A stretch of 44,907 bases of DNA from Clostridia bacterium (GCA_024404095.1 JAKSQO010000024.1:1-44907), one strand, 5' to 3'; positions 32,244-40,608 are shown, numbered from the stretch's first letter. Notes: a model not told the origin generated them from the letters alone. Program-made: numbers and translations.

Positions 32244-33826
32244 GCTTTTCCTATCCTCTTTCCGATAAAAAAGCGATAGATAATCTGTCACTCAGCATTG
32301 ACGGCGGCGAGTTTATTCTGCTCTGCGGAAAAAGCGGATGCGGTAAAACAACGCTCCTGCGTCAGCTGAAAAAAGAGCTTGCACCGCACGGCGAAAAGTC
32401 GGGAAAAATTTATATTGACGGACAGAAATCCGATGAAATGCCTCTTCGTGAAAGTGCGGAAAAGGTCGGCTTTGTAATGCAGAATCCCGACCTGCAGATT
32501 GTCACCGACAAGGTGTGGCACGAGCTTGCTTTCGGGCTTGAAAACCTCGGGCTTGACACGGCGGAAATCCGTCTGCGCACTGCGGAAATGGTATCATATT
32601 TCGGCATTAACGAGTGGTTCAATAAAAAAACAAACGAGCTTTCGGGCGGACAGAAGCAGATGCTCAACCTCGCTTCCGTTATGGCAATGCACCCCGATAT
32701 TCTCATTCTTGACGAGCCGACCTCACAGCTTGACCCGATTGCGGCGGAAAATTTTCTCTTCACTCTCAGCAAGATAAACCGCGAACTCGGCACAACGGTA
32801 ATTCTTACCGAACAGCGGCTTGAGGAAGCTTTTGCCTATGCTGACCGAATTGTTGTTATGGATAACGGCGGTATTGCTTTTGACGGCACTCCCGAAAAAG
32901 TCGGCGAAAAGCTCAGCACACTTCCGACGTTTCTGAAAAGTGCCGCACCGACGGCAATGAGAATTTTTAACCGCGTCGGTGACAGCGGTGTTTGTCCTGT
33001 TACCGTGCGTGACGGCAGAGGCTGGCTGAGGGGAAAGGAATGTGAAAAAGAGTTTATTTTTGAAGAAAAAACCGTCAGCGAAAAAAAAGCGGTTGAGCTA
33101 AAAGATATTTGCTTCCGCTACAATAAAAACGAAAAGGATATTCTGAAAAATCTTTCGCTGAAAATTCCCGAGAAATCTTTTTTTGCAATTCTCGGCGGCA
33201 ACGGCGCAGGAAAAACCACGCTGATGAAAATTATTTCTTCACTTCTTGCTCCTTACAGCGGCAAGGTGAAAATCTTCGGTCAGAAACCGAAAAAATGCGA
33301 AACAAAAATCGCAGTTCTTCCGCAGGATGTGCAGGCGATTTTTACAGAAAAAACAGTTATGCTTGACTTGAAATCAACAGAAAAAAATGAAGAAAAAATT
33401 ATGCGGATTTCAAAGCAGCTTTATATAGAAAATCTGCTTAATAAACACCCGTTTGATTTAAGCGGCGGCGAACAGCAGCGTGCGGCACTTGCAAAGGTGC
33501 TGTTGTGTGAGCCGAAAATCCTTCTGTTTGACGAGCCGACTAAGGGAATGGACGCTGAATTTAAAAATGTTTTTGCGTCAGTTATTCGCTCACTTGTTGA
33601 GAGCGGATGCACCGTAATAATGATTTCACACGACGTCGAATTCTGTGCGAAATATGCCGACGTCTGCGCCATGCTTTTTGACGGCGAAATCTCCGCCTGT
33701 TCGTCGGCGCACAGCTTCTTTAACAGAAACAGATTCTATACCACCTCAGCAAACAGAATGACAAGGGGAATTATAAAAAATGTTGTCACGGATGAGGAAA
33801 TTTGCTTATGTCTAAACGAAAAATAA
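32216..33826 (+). CDS. Fused double ECF ATPase (EcfA1-EcfA2)
   Basis: A 536-residue cytosolic ATPase with two ABC domains in one chain. Domain 1 has Walker A GKSGCGKTTL (about residues 38-47), signature LSGGQKQ and Walker B ILILDEPTSQLD. Domain 2 has Walker A GGNGAGKTTLM (about 330-340), signature LSGGEQQRAALA and Walker B ILLFDEPTKGMD. Most ECF systems encode the two ATPases separately; fusion of both occurs in some dedicated systems. The SD is GAGGGAGG. It overlaps ecfT and the following S-component gene. Confidence 0.93.
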   Translation: MEQIKIENLSFSYPLSDKKAIDNLSLSIDGGEFILLCGKSGCGKTTLLRQLKKELAPHGEKSGKIYIDGQKSDEMPLRESAEKVGFVMQNPDLQIVTDKVWHELAFGLENLGLDTAEIRLRTAEMVSYFGINEWFNKKTNELSGGQKQMLNLASVMAMHPDILILDEPTSQLDPIAAENFLFTLSKINRELGTTVILTEQRLEEAFAYADRIVVMDNGGIAFDGTPEKVGEKLSTLPTFLKSAAPTAMRIFNRVGDSGVCPVTVRDGRGWLRGKECEKEFIFEEKTVSEKKAVELKDICFRYNKNEKDILKNLSLKIPEKSFFAILGGNGAGKTTLMKIISSLLAPYSGKVKIFGQKPKKCETKIAVLPQDVQAIFTEKTVMLDLKSTEKNEEKIMRISKQLYIENLLNKHPFDLSGGEQQRAALAKVLLCEPKILLFDEPTKGMDAEFKNVFASVIRSLVESGCTVIMISHDVEFCAKYADVCAMLFDGEISACSSAHSFFNRNRFYTTSANRMTRGIIKNVVTDEEICLCLNEK

Positions 33827-34509
33827 TGTCGGTGATTGTCCTTTGCGTGCTGATACCTGCCGTTGTGGTGGGCGGATTCTTCCTCGCAAAGGGAAAACAG
33901 TATTACTTCACAAGTCTTATAATTATCGGCTTGTCAATGCTTCCGTTTTTTCTCTCACTTGAACGCAAAAAGCTTCAGGTAAGAGAGCTTGTAATTATGG
34001 CAAGTGTAATTGCGATTGCGGTTGTTTCAAGGGCGGTTTTTTTCTTCTTGCAGCAGGCAAAACCGATGTGTGCAATTCTCATAATCACTTCGGTGGCTTT
34101 CGGTGCGGAGTTCGGATTTGTCAGCGGAGCGTTGACAATGCTCATTTCAAATTTTATTTACGGGCAGGGGATGTGGACGCCGTTTCAGATGCTTGCAATG
34201 GCGATGACGGTCTTTCTTTCGGCAGTAGTTATCCGCACTTTTAAAATAAAAAACCGATTTATTGTCGGAATTATAAGCGGCATTTTCTGCTTTGCCGTCT
34301 ACGGAATAATTGTTGACTTAAGCTCAGTCTTTATGATGCTTTCTGAATTTAATTTTAAATCAATTTTATCAATTTATCTTTCGGGTCTGCCGTTTAATAT
34401 TGTTCACGGTGTGACAACAGGTGTCATCGTTATTCTTGTTCAGCCCGAGATAAATGAAAAGCTTGACAGAATTAAAATAAAATACGGATTGTTCGGAGAA
34501 AAAATATGA
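33808..34509 (+). CDS. ECF transporter S component (putative corrinoid)
   Basis: A 233-residue membrane protein with about seven hydrophobic segments. The S-component region REEL-like RELVIMASVIAIAVVSRAVF with FGAEFGFVSGALTMLISNF (the GxxxGxxxGxxxxxxSNF pattern), then MWTPFQMLAMAM, is typical of the substrate-binding subunits of ECF transporters. Context (cobalamin riboswitch, dedicated EcfT/EcfA) suggests a cobalamin or other corrinoid substrate, like CbrT of Lactobacillus. The ATG at 33808 follows GAGGAAA; the gene overlaps the ATPase gene by 19 bases. Confidence 0.82.
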   Translation: MSKRKIMSVIVLCVLIPAVVVGGFFLAKGKQYYFTSLIIIGLSMLPFFLSLERKKLQVRELVIMASVIAIAVVSRAVFFFLQQAKPMCAILIITSVAFGAEFGFVSGALTMLISNFIYGQGMWTPFQMLAMAMTVFLSAVVIRTFKIKNRFIVGIISGIFCFAVYGIIVDLSSVFMMLSEFNFKSILSIYLSGLPFNIVHGVTTGVIVILVQPEINEKLDRIKIKYGLFGEKI

Positions 34510-35219
34510 AAAAAATAGTTTCGCTAAATTTAATTTTTGTCTTGATTTTTATGCTGTGTTCGTGCGGCCTTACCGTCACTCAGACAGACAATACTGCCAC
34601 CAAAAAAGCTTCAGAAATTCTTTCGGAAACAGAAACACAAACAGAGAAAAAGTCAGAGGAAAATACAACTGAAATTACTGAGAAAAAAACGGAAGAAAGC
34701 ACAACTGAAATTAAGACTGAAGCAACCACGCAGAAAACAACTCAGAAGGTGACGGAAAAAACAACGGCAAAGCCTGTTAAAATGATTACCTGTATGCTTG
34801 GAATTTCCTGCGAAAATATTTTAAAAAATAAAGATAATTTAAAAGAAAACAAGGAAGCGTTTTTGCCGAAAAACGGTGCGATTCTGAACAGCGTAAAGGT
34901 GACAGTTCCCGAGGGAAGCACAGCCTTTGATGTGATAAAAAAAGCCTGTGCGGATAATGTCTGCACAGACGGATGCGCTTACTGCAAAAAGAACGGCATA
35001 CAGCTTGATTATGTTTACACCCCGGGGTATGAAAACTACTACATACGCGGAATACATCAGATTTATGAAAAGGACTGCGGAACTCAGTCGGGCTGGATGT
35101 ATTGCGTGAACGGTGCTTTCCCGAATTACGGATGCAGTCAGTACAAGGTGAAAGACGGAGATTCAATCCGATTTTTGTATACCTGCGACCTCGGCGAAGA
35201 TCTCGGAGCAGGACAATAA
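34506..35219 (+). CDS. DUF4430 (transcobalamin C-terminal-like) lipoprotein
   Basis: A 237-residue lipoprotein. The lipobox LCSC gives lipid-modified Cys20, so it is tethered outside. A Thr/Glu/Lys-rich spacer (about 30-95) follows. Residues about 125-230 are a classical DUF4430 domain: VPEGSTAFDVIKKAC, YYIRGIHQIYEKDCG, SGWMYCVNGAFPNYGCSQ and YKVKDGDSIRFLYT. This domain family is homologous to the C-terminal domain of animal transcobalamin and intrinsic factor, which contacts cobalamin. Several cysteines (CTDGCAYC and others) may form disulfides. The start overlaps the S-component stop (ATGA), so the two are coupled; it may feed that transporter. Confidence 0.88.
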   Translation: MKKIVSLNLIFVLIFMLCSCGLTVTQTDNTATKKASEILSETETQTEKKSEENTTEITEKKTEESTTEIKTEATTQKTTQKVTEKTTAKPVKMITCMLGISCENILKNKDNLKENKEAFLPKNGAILNSVKVTVPEGSTAFDVIKKACADNVCTDGCAYCKKNGIQLDYVYTPGYENYYIRGIHQIYEKDCGTQSGWMYCVNGAFPNYGCSQYKVKDGDSIRFLYTCDLGEDLGAGQ

Positions 35220-35244
35220 TTTAAAAGTGTAAAGCCTTGTTCTG

Positions 35245-35273
35245 TTGCGGTAAAGGCACAGATATGATATAAT
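35245..35273 (+). promoter_or_regulatory. Promoter of the second S-component gene
   Basis: TTGCGG (35245-35250), a 17-bp spacer and TATAAT (35268-35273). The leader to the ATG is only about 25 bases, with no room for a second riboswitch. Confidence 0.65.
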
Positions 35274-35303
35274 CAGTTACACAAACAGTAAAGAGGTGCA
35301 AAG

Positions 35304-35843
35304 ATGTTATCGAAGAAAAACAGTTTAGTTAAATTAGTGCTTGCGGCTATGTTTCTTGCGCTTGCAATGGTACTGCCGTTGCTTACGGGTCAGCTTCAAC
35401 AGCTCGGCAACGCACTCTGCCCGATGCACATTCCCGTTCTGCTCTGCGGATTTATCTGCGGTCCGTTGTACGGACTTGCAATCGGATTTATTGCACCTTT
35501 GCTGAGATTTCTTATTTTCTCAATGCCGCCGATTATGCCCATAGGCATTTCGATGTGCTTTGAGCTTGCGGTGTACGGACTTATCGCAGGTGTTATGTAT
35601 AACGCTCTGCCGAAGAAAAAGCCGTATATATATGTTTCGCTCATTACCGCAATGCTTGCAGGTCGATTTGTGTGGGGAGCTGCAAGAACAGTTATTTACG
35701 GCCTCGGCAAGGCTCCGTTCGGCTTTGCGGCTTTTATCGCAGGCGGATTTACAAATGCGGTTCCGGGAATAATTCTTCATATCGTCCTTATTCCGATACT
35801 TGTAATGGCATTTGAGGGTATCACAAAAGGGAAAAGGTTATAA
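35304..35843 (+). CDS. Second ECF transporter S component
   Basis: A 179-residue membrane protein with about six hydrophobic segments. The start KLVLAAMFLALAMVLPLL, the CGFICGPLYGLAIGFIAPLLR region and MPIGISMCFELAVYGLIAG are typical of small S components for vitamins. The substrate cannot be read from sequence. It follows the B12 locus but has its own promoter at 35245, so it may be expressed independently and use a shared ECF module, or widen the substrate range of the local one. The SD is AGAGGTG. Confidence 0.85.
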   Translation: MLSKKNSLVKLVLAAMFLALAMVLPLLTGQLQQLGNALCPMHIPVLLCGFICGPLYGLAIGFIAPLLRFLIFSMPPIMPIGISMCFELAVYGLIAGVMYNALPKKKPYIYVSLITAMLAGRFVWGAARTVIYGLGKAPFGFAAFIAGGFTNAVPGIILHIVLIPILVMAFEGITKGKRL

Positions 35844-35852
35844 TAAAACACT

Positions 35853-35940
35853 TGTCATTGCGAGCACAGCGAAGCAATCCACAACGCAGACTATCAGTAA
35901 GCGTGGATTGCCACGGTCGTTACACTCCCTCGCAATGACA
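35853..35940. repeat. Inverted-repeat element, 'CATTGCGAG' type
   Basis: TGTCATTGCGAG (35853-35864) and CTCGCAATGACA (35929-35940) are perfect 12-bp terminal inverted repeats, with an inner GCAATCCAC/GTGGATTGC arm pair. Elements with these ends are a widespread non-coding repeat family in bacteria. No gene is inside. Confidence 0.75.
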
Positions 35941-35952
35941 GAAATTAAACCG

Positions 35953-36028
35953 TGTCATTCTGAGGTATTTATGCCGAAGAATCTCAGAAAGCAGTAAGCT
36001 GAGATTTTTCACTCCGTTCAGAATGACA
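35953..36028. repeat. Inverted-repeat element, 'CATTCTGA' type
   Basis: TGTCATTCTGA (35953-35963) and TCAGAATGACA (36018-36028) are perfect 11-bp terminal inverted repeats, with inner GAATCTCAG and CTGAGATTTTTC arms. It lies 12 bases after the first element and shares the TGTCATT ends but has a different body. Confidence 0.7.
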
Positions 36029-36050
36029 GGACTGAAAAATAAATAATTAT

Positions 36051-36085
36051 AAAAAACAGCGGAGATGGTGTGAATCATCTCCGCT
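36051..36085 (-). terminator. Terminator of the GxGYxYP gene
   Basis: On the minus strand AGCGGAGATG pairs with CATCTCCGCT and is followed by GTTTTTT. Confidence 0.85.
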
Positions 36086-36091
36086 TAATCT

Positions 36092-37747
36092 TTAGTTGGG
36101 TTTTGCGTCTTTGTGAGGAACATTTTCGGTTATCATCTGAATCAGCTCATCTGTGGTTACAATTTCGATATGGCTGTCGAGCATACTGACAAGCTTGTCG
36201 AGGTTTTCGGGAGTGAGCGACCACGCGTGAATACAGATTGCAGAATAGCCGTTTATGCTGTGGTTGTCGGCAGCATAAGAGTTGATTATGTCCGCCTGCT
36301 CCTGCATCCATTCGGGAGTAATTCCGTCATAACCATCAGGTGACCAAAGCGTCTTTTTGACGGTAAGGAACGGCTTGTCATTGCTGAACCATATGCGACC
36401 CTGACCTGCGCTGTACATTGAGGGGTCAAGGAAAATAATTCCGCCGTCAATGTTGTCAAATCTTGAGTAAAAGTCAAACTTTCGAGCGAATGCAGCTTCT
36501 TTGAATGCACTCGGCTTGTCGTCAAGCAGGCACGCAATGCTAACCTTGCTCTTGAGCATTGCCGATGCCGAAAGAGTTGTGTAGGTGTCCATGCTCTTTT
36601 CTTCGTAAACCGAGGGCAGGGCATAGCCGATACCGGACGGGCCTGCGATAAAGCTGTCGCCCTCGTGCTTTACGGCGGTTTTTATATTAAATGCAGTAGC
36701 GGAGCTGAGCTCCTGACAGAGCTCGGGAATGCCCCATGTAATCGGGTAATCTCTTTCGATGTTCTGACCACGGTAAAATTCGCTGTATCCGTTTGTCATC
36801 CATTGAACATTGTCGCCGTCTGAAAAAATAAGAGAGATATAATGCTTATCGGGGTCGGGTGTAACCGCGGTTTTGGATGTGTTGTCGGAAATTTCACATT
36901 CAAGGCTGTTCAGCACGCTCAGATTTGCGCTGTGGTCGGCAGGAATTATTGAAAATCCGCATTTTGAAATCAGTTCAACGAAATGTTTCTCTTGTTCGCA
37001 CCATCCGATAACAATACCGTTGTCAGCTGTTTTGTTAAGAACCTTCTTAAGGAGTCTGTCACCTGCAGCATCGCTTTTTGTGTAGCAGAGGAAAAGCTTT
37101 TGCTGAATTGCAAAGTCGCGCAGACCCGCCGCAGAGGTCTTGATGTGAGCAATACCTGCGTCGCTGAATTCGTCCTTGTACTCGTTGAAGAACTTTTTAA
37201 GAAATTTATAGTTGTATTCCTCGTTGGAAATGTCCTTCATCATTTTCAGACCGCATTTTTCAACGGTTTCCTTTGCCTCAACGGGAACGGGGAGCCAGCC
37301 TTTGATTGCCGCATAGTTGCAGGCGGTGTTCAGACCCTCCGCATACTCTGAGTTTCGGTACAGAACATATCCGCTGTCGGTTATGTATTCGGAAAAGAAA
37401 TCAATAAGCTCGGGTAATGTCCACGTTATGTTGACAATTTCTTTGCCCGACTCAGCAAGCTGTTGGATATATTTAGAATCCTGACCGCATTGCATAAGAA
37501 ACAGGTGAATTTTGTCCCTGTTTACAAGACCCTGAAGACATCTGAGTATCATACGTTCGTCTGAATTAAGCAGATTAAATCGGGCGGCATAGACCGTGTC
37601 AGCTATTTCGTGCTTTTCAAAAATGCCGTCCATGTTTATCAGCTCATCGCTCGAAATCGCTTTCGGAACAGCAGGCTTGAACAGACAGAAAAAACTGCCG
37701 ATTGCAACGGCTATGGAAGTAAAAAACGCAATAATCCTTGATATCAT
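36092..37747 (-). CDS. GxGYxYP-family protein, exported
   Basis: A 551-residue protein with an N-terminal membrane segment or signal (MISRIIAFFTSIAVAIGSFF). The family motif appears as GPSGIGYALPSVY (Leu in place of the second Tyr), and LIFSDGDNVQWMTNGY precedes it. GxGYxYP proteins are putative carbohydrate-acting enzymes of gut bacteria with a barrel-like fold; no activity is firmly known to me. I chose the ATG at 37747 because GGAGGA lies 6 bases before it; the longer frame to 37774 has the SD inside it. The promoter is at 37776. Confidence 0.82.
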   Translation of the reverse strand: MISRIIAFFTSIAVAIGSFFCLFKPAVPKAISSDELINMDGIFEKHEIADTVYAARFNLLNSDERMILRCLQGLVNRDKIHLFLMQCGQDSKYIQQLAESGKEIVNITWTLPELIDFFSEYITDSGYVLYRNSEYAEGLNTACNYAAIKGWLPVPVEAKETVEKCGLKMMKDISNEEYNYKFLKKFFNEYKDEFSDAGIAHIKTSAAGLRDFAIQQKLFLCYTKSDAAGDRLLKKVLNKTADNGIVIGWCEQEKHFVELISKCGFSIIPADHSANLSVLNSLECEISDNTSKTAVTPDPDKHYISLIFSDGDNVQWMTNGYSEFYRGQNIERDYPITWGIPELCQELSSATAFNIKTAVKHEGDSFIAGPSGIGYALPSVYEEKSMDTYTTLSASAMLKSKVSIACLLDDKPSAFKEAAFARKFDFYSRFDNIDGGIIFLDPSMYSAGQGRIWFSNDKPFLTVKKTLWSPDGYDGITPEWMQEQADIINSYAADNHSINGYSAICIHAWSLTPENLDKLVSMLDSHIEIVTTDELIQMITENVPHKDAKPN

Positions 37748-37775
37748 ACATATTCCTCCAGATAAAGCTGACATT

Positions 37776-37804
37776 ATTTTACCATTTTTTTGTCAGTTTT
37801 TCAA
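37776..37804 (-). promoter_or_regulatory. Promoter of the GxGYxYP gene
   Basis: On the minus strand, TTGAAA (37804-37799), a 17-bp spacer and TAAAAT (37781-37776). Confidence 0.75.
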
Positions 37805-37814
37805 GCGTGATAGA

Positions 37815-37841
37815 TTTGACATATGCGTTTGAAATGTCAAA
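37815..37841. promoter_or_regulatory. Inverted repeat between divergent genes
   Basis: TTTGACAT (37815-37822) and ATGTCAAA (37834-37841) are perfect 8-bp arms with an 11-base gap, lying between the GxGYxYP promoter and the membrane-protein gene. A regulator site is possible. Confidence 0.4.
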
Positions 37842-37866
37842 GGATTTTAGAAGGTGAGGCTTGTAT

Positions 37867-38496
37867 ATGAAATGCTTCGTGTTTTTTTTAATCAGCCAAC
37901 CGCTGATATACCTGATTCAGCAGCCCTTTGCTTCAGATAACCTGCTTCAGCTGTATTACGGAAAATGGTTCATAATAACTCTGCTTACCTTCCCGGGAGG
38001 CATTCTGGCATTTTTTATTAAACGCAAGGAAATCTGGAGTGCCTTGATTCTGGCGGTAGCAGGTGTATTTCTCGGAGTCACCGGCATCGGAAGATTTTTA
38101 AATGCGGCTTTTGAAGGTAATGTATCATTTATAGTCGACGGCCTCTTTTTTGCAGCGGTAGCCGTTCTTTTAGGATTTATTTTCTGCGACGGTAAAAAGC
38201 GCGTTTTATACCTGTCAATTGTGCTGGCGAGCATGATAGGCTTTGGCGGATATACAATTTGCGATAATGCTTCCTCCGGTACATATGAATATGACATTGA
38301 GCATGAGGGTAAGTGGTCTATGCAAGTCGGTACCTACGACAGAGTGAACGTAGCCTTTATAGATGATGATACTTTCACAATAGAGCATGGCAGAAAAGGC
38401 AGTGGCGATATTACTGTTTGTAATGAAGAGGGAGATGTAATCCGTTACATAATCACCGTAAAGGGCGGAGAAGTTACTGTTACGGAAAGCAAATAA
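37867..38496 (+). CDS. Membrane protein, unknown function
   Basis: A 209-residue protein not recognised by family. There are about five hydrophobic segments in the first 125 residues (CFVFFLISQPLIYLI, WFIITLLTFPGGILAFFI, ALILAVAGVFLGVTGI, LFFAAVAVLLGFIFC and YLSIVLASMIGFGGYTIC). A beta-rich soluble tail of about 80 residues follows (DTFTIEHGRKGSGDITVC, EVTVTES). The ATG at 37867 follows GGTGAGG. It is divergent from the GxGYxYP gene and ends before a bidirectional hairpin. Confidence 0.65.
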   Translation: MKCFVFFLISQPLIYLIQQPFASDNLLQLYYGKWFIITLLTFPGGILAFFIKRKEIWSALILAVAGVFLGVTGIGRFLNAAFEGNVSFIVDGLFFAAVAVLLGFIFCDGKKRVLYLSIVLASMIGFGGYTICDNASSGTYEYDIEHEGKWSMQVGTYDRVNVAFIDDDTFTIEHGRKGSGDITVCNEEGDVIRYIITVKGGEVTVTESK

Positions 38497-38520
38497 TTGT
38501 AAAAATCTTTTATTGATAAA

Positions 38521-38555
38521 ATCGGGTTCAGCCGCAGCTGAGCCCGATTGTTTTG
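38521..38555. terminator. Convergent terminator
   Basis: ATCGGGTTCAGC and GCTGAGCCCGAT pair perfectly around CGCA (one G-U pair), with T residues on the plus side and TTTTATC on the minus side. It sits between two converging genes. Confidence 0.8.
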
Positions 38556-40526
38556 CTATCCGCAGAACACCGTGCCGACCGACCAGCCGTTTATCGACGG
38601 CAGGGTTACGGTGTAATCATTTTCGCCTGTCTTTTCGACTTCAATTGTTGTCGGTGCTTTGTACTGCGCCATGAATGTGAAACTATCAGAAACGGGATTG
38701 CAGATTTTCAACTTCAGCTCTCCGCTTTCACCGACGGTGCAGTTGATTACGCTGACCGCAACGCATTGATTCTGTTCATTGACAGCAGGGTAGACACACG
38801 CCTGTATCGGTGTAATCAGCTCGGCGGCAAAGCCTTTTCCGCTGATATATCGGCAGGCGTTGAGCAGTTGACTGCGCTTTTCGGTGCTTTTGGTTCTCTC
38901 AAAGAGGTCAAAGCCGAAGACCGCCCACTTTGCACCCTTGTCCGTTGTGAAAACGGCTGACGCTGTGCCTGCTGTGCGAAGCTCGCCCGAACTGCGGTTG
39001 ATGTATTCCGAAATAACCTCAAGGCTGTCGCCGAGGAGCAGATAGTCCTCGCTGCGCCAGATCTGTCCGCCCCATGTGCGGTTCTTGAAGCCTTTATTTA
39101 TTGTGTGATCTGTAAACCTTTCGCGAAGCTCCTGCACGCTGATTTTCTGTGCGGAAACATTTTTAATGTAACCTCTGCTGTTCAGAACCTCAACAGCCTT
39201 ACCGTCACAGACAACATTTTTGCCGAGCAGATATTTTATCTCGTCATCATTGAGCGTCTCGGCAATTCTGCCGTTAATAGTGTATACTGAGGCTTCTTTG
39301 TTCGTAAATGCCAAGGGAACAGCACAGTATCTCAGGCTCTCGGCAAAGAAGATTTCTTCTTTTGAGTAGTCGAACGGCTCCTTGCTTTCGGCGAAATGCG
39401 CGGTTTTCGGAAAATACGGAGTAAGTCCCGAAATGGTTGCATTTTTTGACACCTCGGAAAGCTTTTCCCAGTACGCCCTGTGCTGAGAAAATGCGTCAAG
39501 CATCTGTCCGTGCCAGTTCATCGGCTCGTAATCATTCATAAGAATTGCATAGCTCATCGCCGTGCTGCCGTTAGCGAGATAGCAGGTCGTTTCAAAACAC
39601 GTTCCTGCAATGCTTTTACCGAAAACAACGTCGGGCAGGCTTTCAATCTCGGGTCGCTTGTCCTTAACATACGGCGGCAGCATCCTGTTCTGATATGCAA
39701 TGAACGAAGATTTATCAATAAAATCCTTCGGTGAATAATCATTATAAGCACCGCCGCCTGCACGGTAGGACGGCGCGTGACCTGTTGCGTTTTTCATTGC
39801 ATCGTAGATAAATTCATATCCGTATCCCGTGTAGCCTCCGTTAGCACAGCCCTGGAGTGCCATACGGCAATCGGGTAGCTCCTCGTGAATGACAAGTCCG
39901 AGCTGATATGTGAAATCGTACAGCGTTGAGCGCAGAAACTCAATGTGTTTTTTGCGTATGTCGATGTCATTGTGTATTGTATTCACAAGTGCTTCACGGT
40001 CGAAATCCGTGCTGTATCTGCGGTTGAATTCGGCAATACAGCTGTCGCAGAAACAGCCGTGCTTAACAGGAGCGTGGTTGGTAGCTCTGAGGTCATCATC
40101 AACCCAGACGGTATGCGGCTTGACCGCACGCAGATAATAACGCAGAGCGGAAAATGTGTATTTGCGGAAAACCTCATCGTTCCAGCAGAAGCAGTAGCCT
40201 GCAGCTGTGCCGTCAGCGTCGACCATGTGCCGAACCTCGGACTCGGGCGAAACAAGACCCGTGCAGTCCTGGGAGCGCATATATTCTCCGTGACCGATAG
40301 AGTTGCTCAGCTGAAGCGAAACTCTGATGTCAGCTTTTCTGAATTTTTCTGCGCTTTCACTCAACACCTCGGCACTTTTGCGGTGCTTTTCGAGCGGAGG
40401 AAAGCCGTAGTCTGTTGCGAACCATACCTCGTCACAGCTTCCCGGGTGTGCGGTTATTTCCTTTATGAGTGAATCAATAAATTCTCTGTTTTTTTGTGTG
40501 TGACTTCCGAGTCTTTGTGTGAGCAT
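38556..40526 (-). CDS. TIM-barrel glycosidase-like protein, unknown specificity
   Basis: A 656-residue cytosolic protein without signal peptide. The N-terminal part reads like a glycoside-hydrolase barrel: WFATDYGFPP, RKADIRVSLQLSNSIGHGE, TVWVDDDLRATNH and a CFCDSCIAEFNRRYSTDFDR segment, which is typical of beta-galactosidase-like or GH-29/42-type barrels that cite a conserved CxxC. A middle glutamine-amidotransferase-like and a C-terminal beta domain follow. I chose the ATG at 40526 because AGGAG lies 7 bases before it; the ATG at 40532 is too close to the SD. It probably acts on an imported oligosaccharide. Catalytic residues are not identified. Confidence 0.65.
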   Translation of the reverse strand: MLTQRLGSHTQKNREFIDSLIKEITAHPGSCDEVWFATDYGFPPLEKHRKSAEVLSESAEKFRKADIRVSLQLSNSIGHGEYMRSQDCTGLVSPESEVRHMVDADGTAAGYCFCWNDEVFRKYTFSALRYYLRAVKPHTVWVDDDLRATNHAPVKHGCFCDSCIAEFNRRYSTDFDREALVNTIHNDIDIRKKHIEFLRSTLYDFTYQLGLVIHEELPDCRMALQGCANGGYTGYGYEFIYDAMKNATGHAPSYRAGGGAYNDYSPKDFIDKSSFIAYQNRMLPPYVKDKRPEIESLPDVVFGKSIAGTCFETTCYLANGSTAMSYAILMNDYEPMNWHGQMLDAFSQHRAYWEKLSEVSKNATISGLTPYFPKTAHFAESKEPFDYSKEEIFFAESLRYCAVPLAFTNKEASVYTINGRIAETLNDDEIKYLLGKNVVCDGKAVEVLNSRGYIKNVSAQKISVQELRERFTDHTINKGFKNRTWGGQIWRSEDYLLLGDSLEVISEYINRSSGELRTAGTASAVFTTDKGAKWAVFGFDLFERTKSTEKRSQLLNACRYISGKGFAAELITPIQACVYPAVNEQNQCVAVSVINCTVGESGELKLKICNPVSDSFTFMAQYKAPTTIEVEKTGENDYTVTLPSINGWSVGTVFCG

Positions 40527-40557
40527 AAGCATTCTCCTGCGTTTATTGATATAAAAC

Positions 40558-40586
40558 AGTATAAATTGTTTGGCAGAGTTTGTCAA
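40558..40586 (-). promoter_or_regulatory. Sigma-A promoter of the glycosidase-like gene
   Basis: On the minus strand, TTGACA (40586-40581), a 17-bp spacer and TATACT (40563-40558). Confidence 0.85.
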
Positions 40587-40608
40587 ACGGATATTTATAT
40601 GCAATAGA

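Noticed and set aside
40579..40587. TTTGTCAAA as a second Spo0A box
   Set aside because: It is the reverse complement of the TTGACA -35 hexamer plus neighbours. Such matches (also near 24486 and 40640) are expected by chance, unlike the TTTGTCGAA at 5374.
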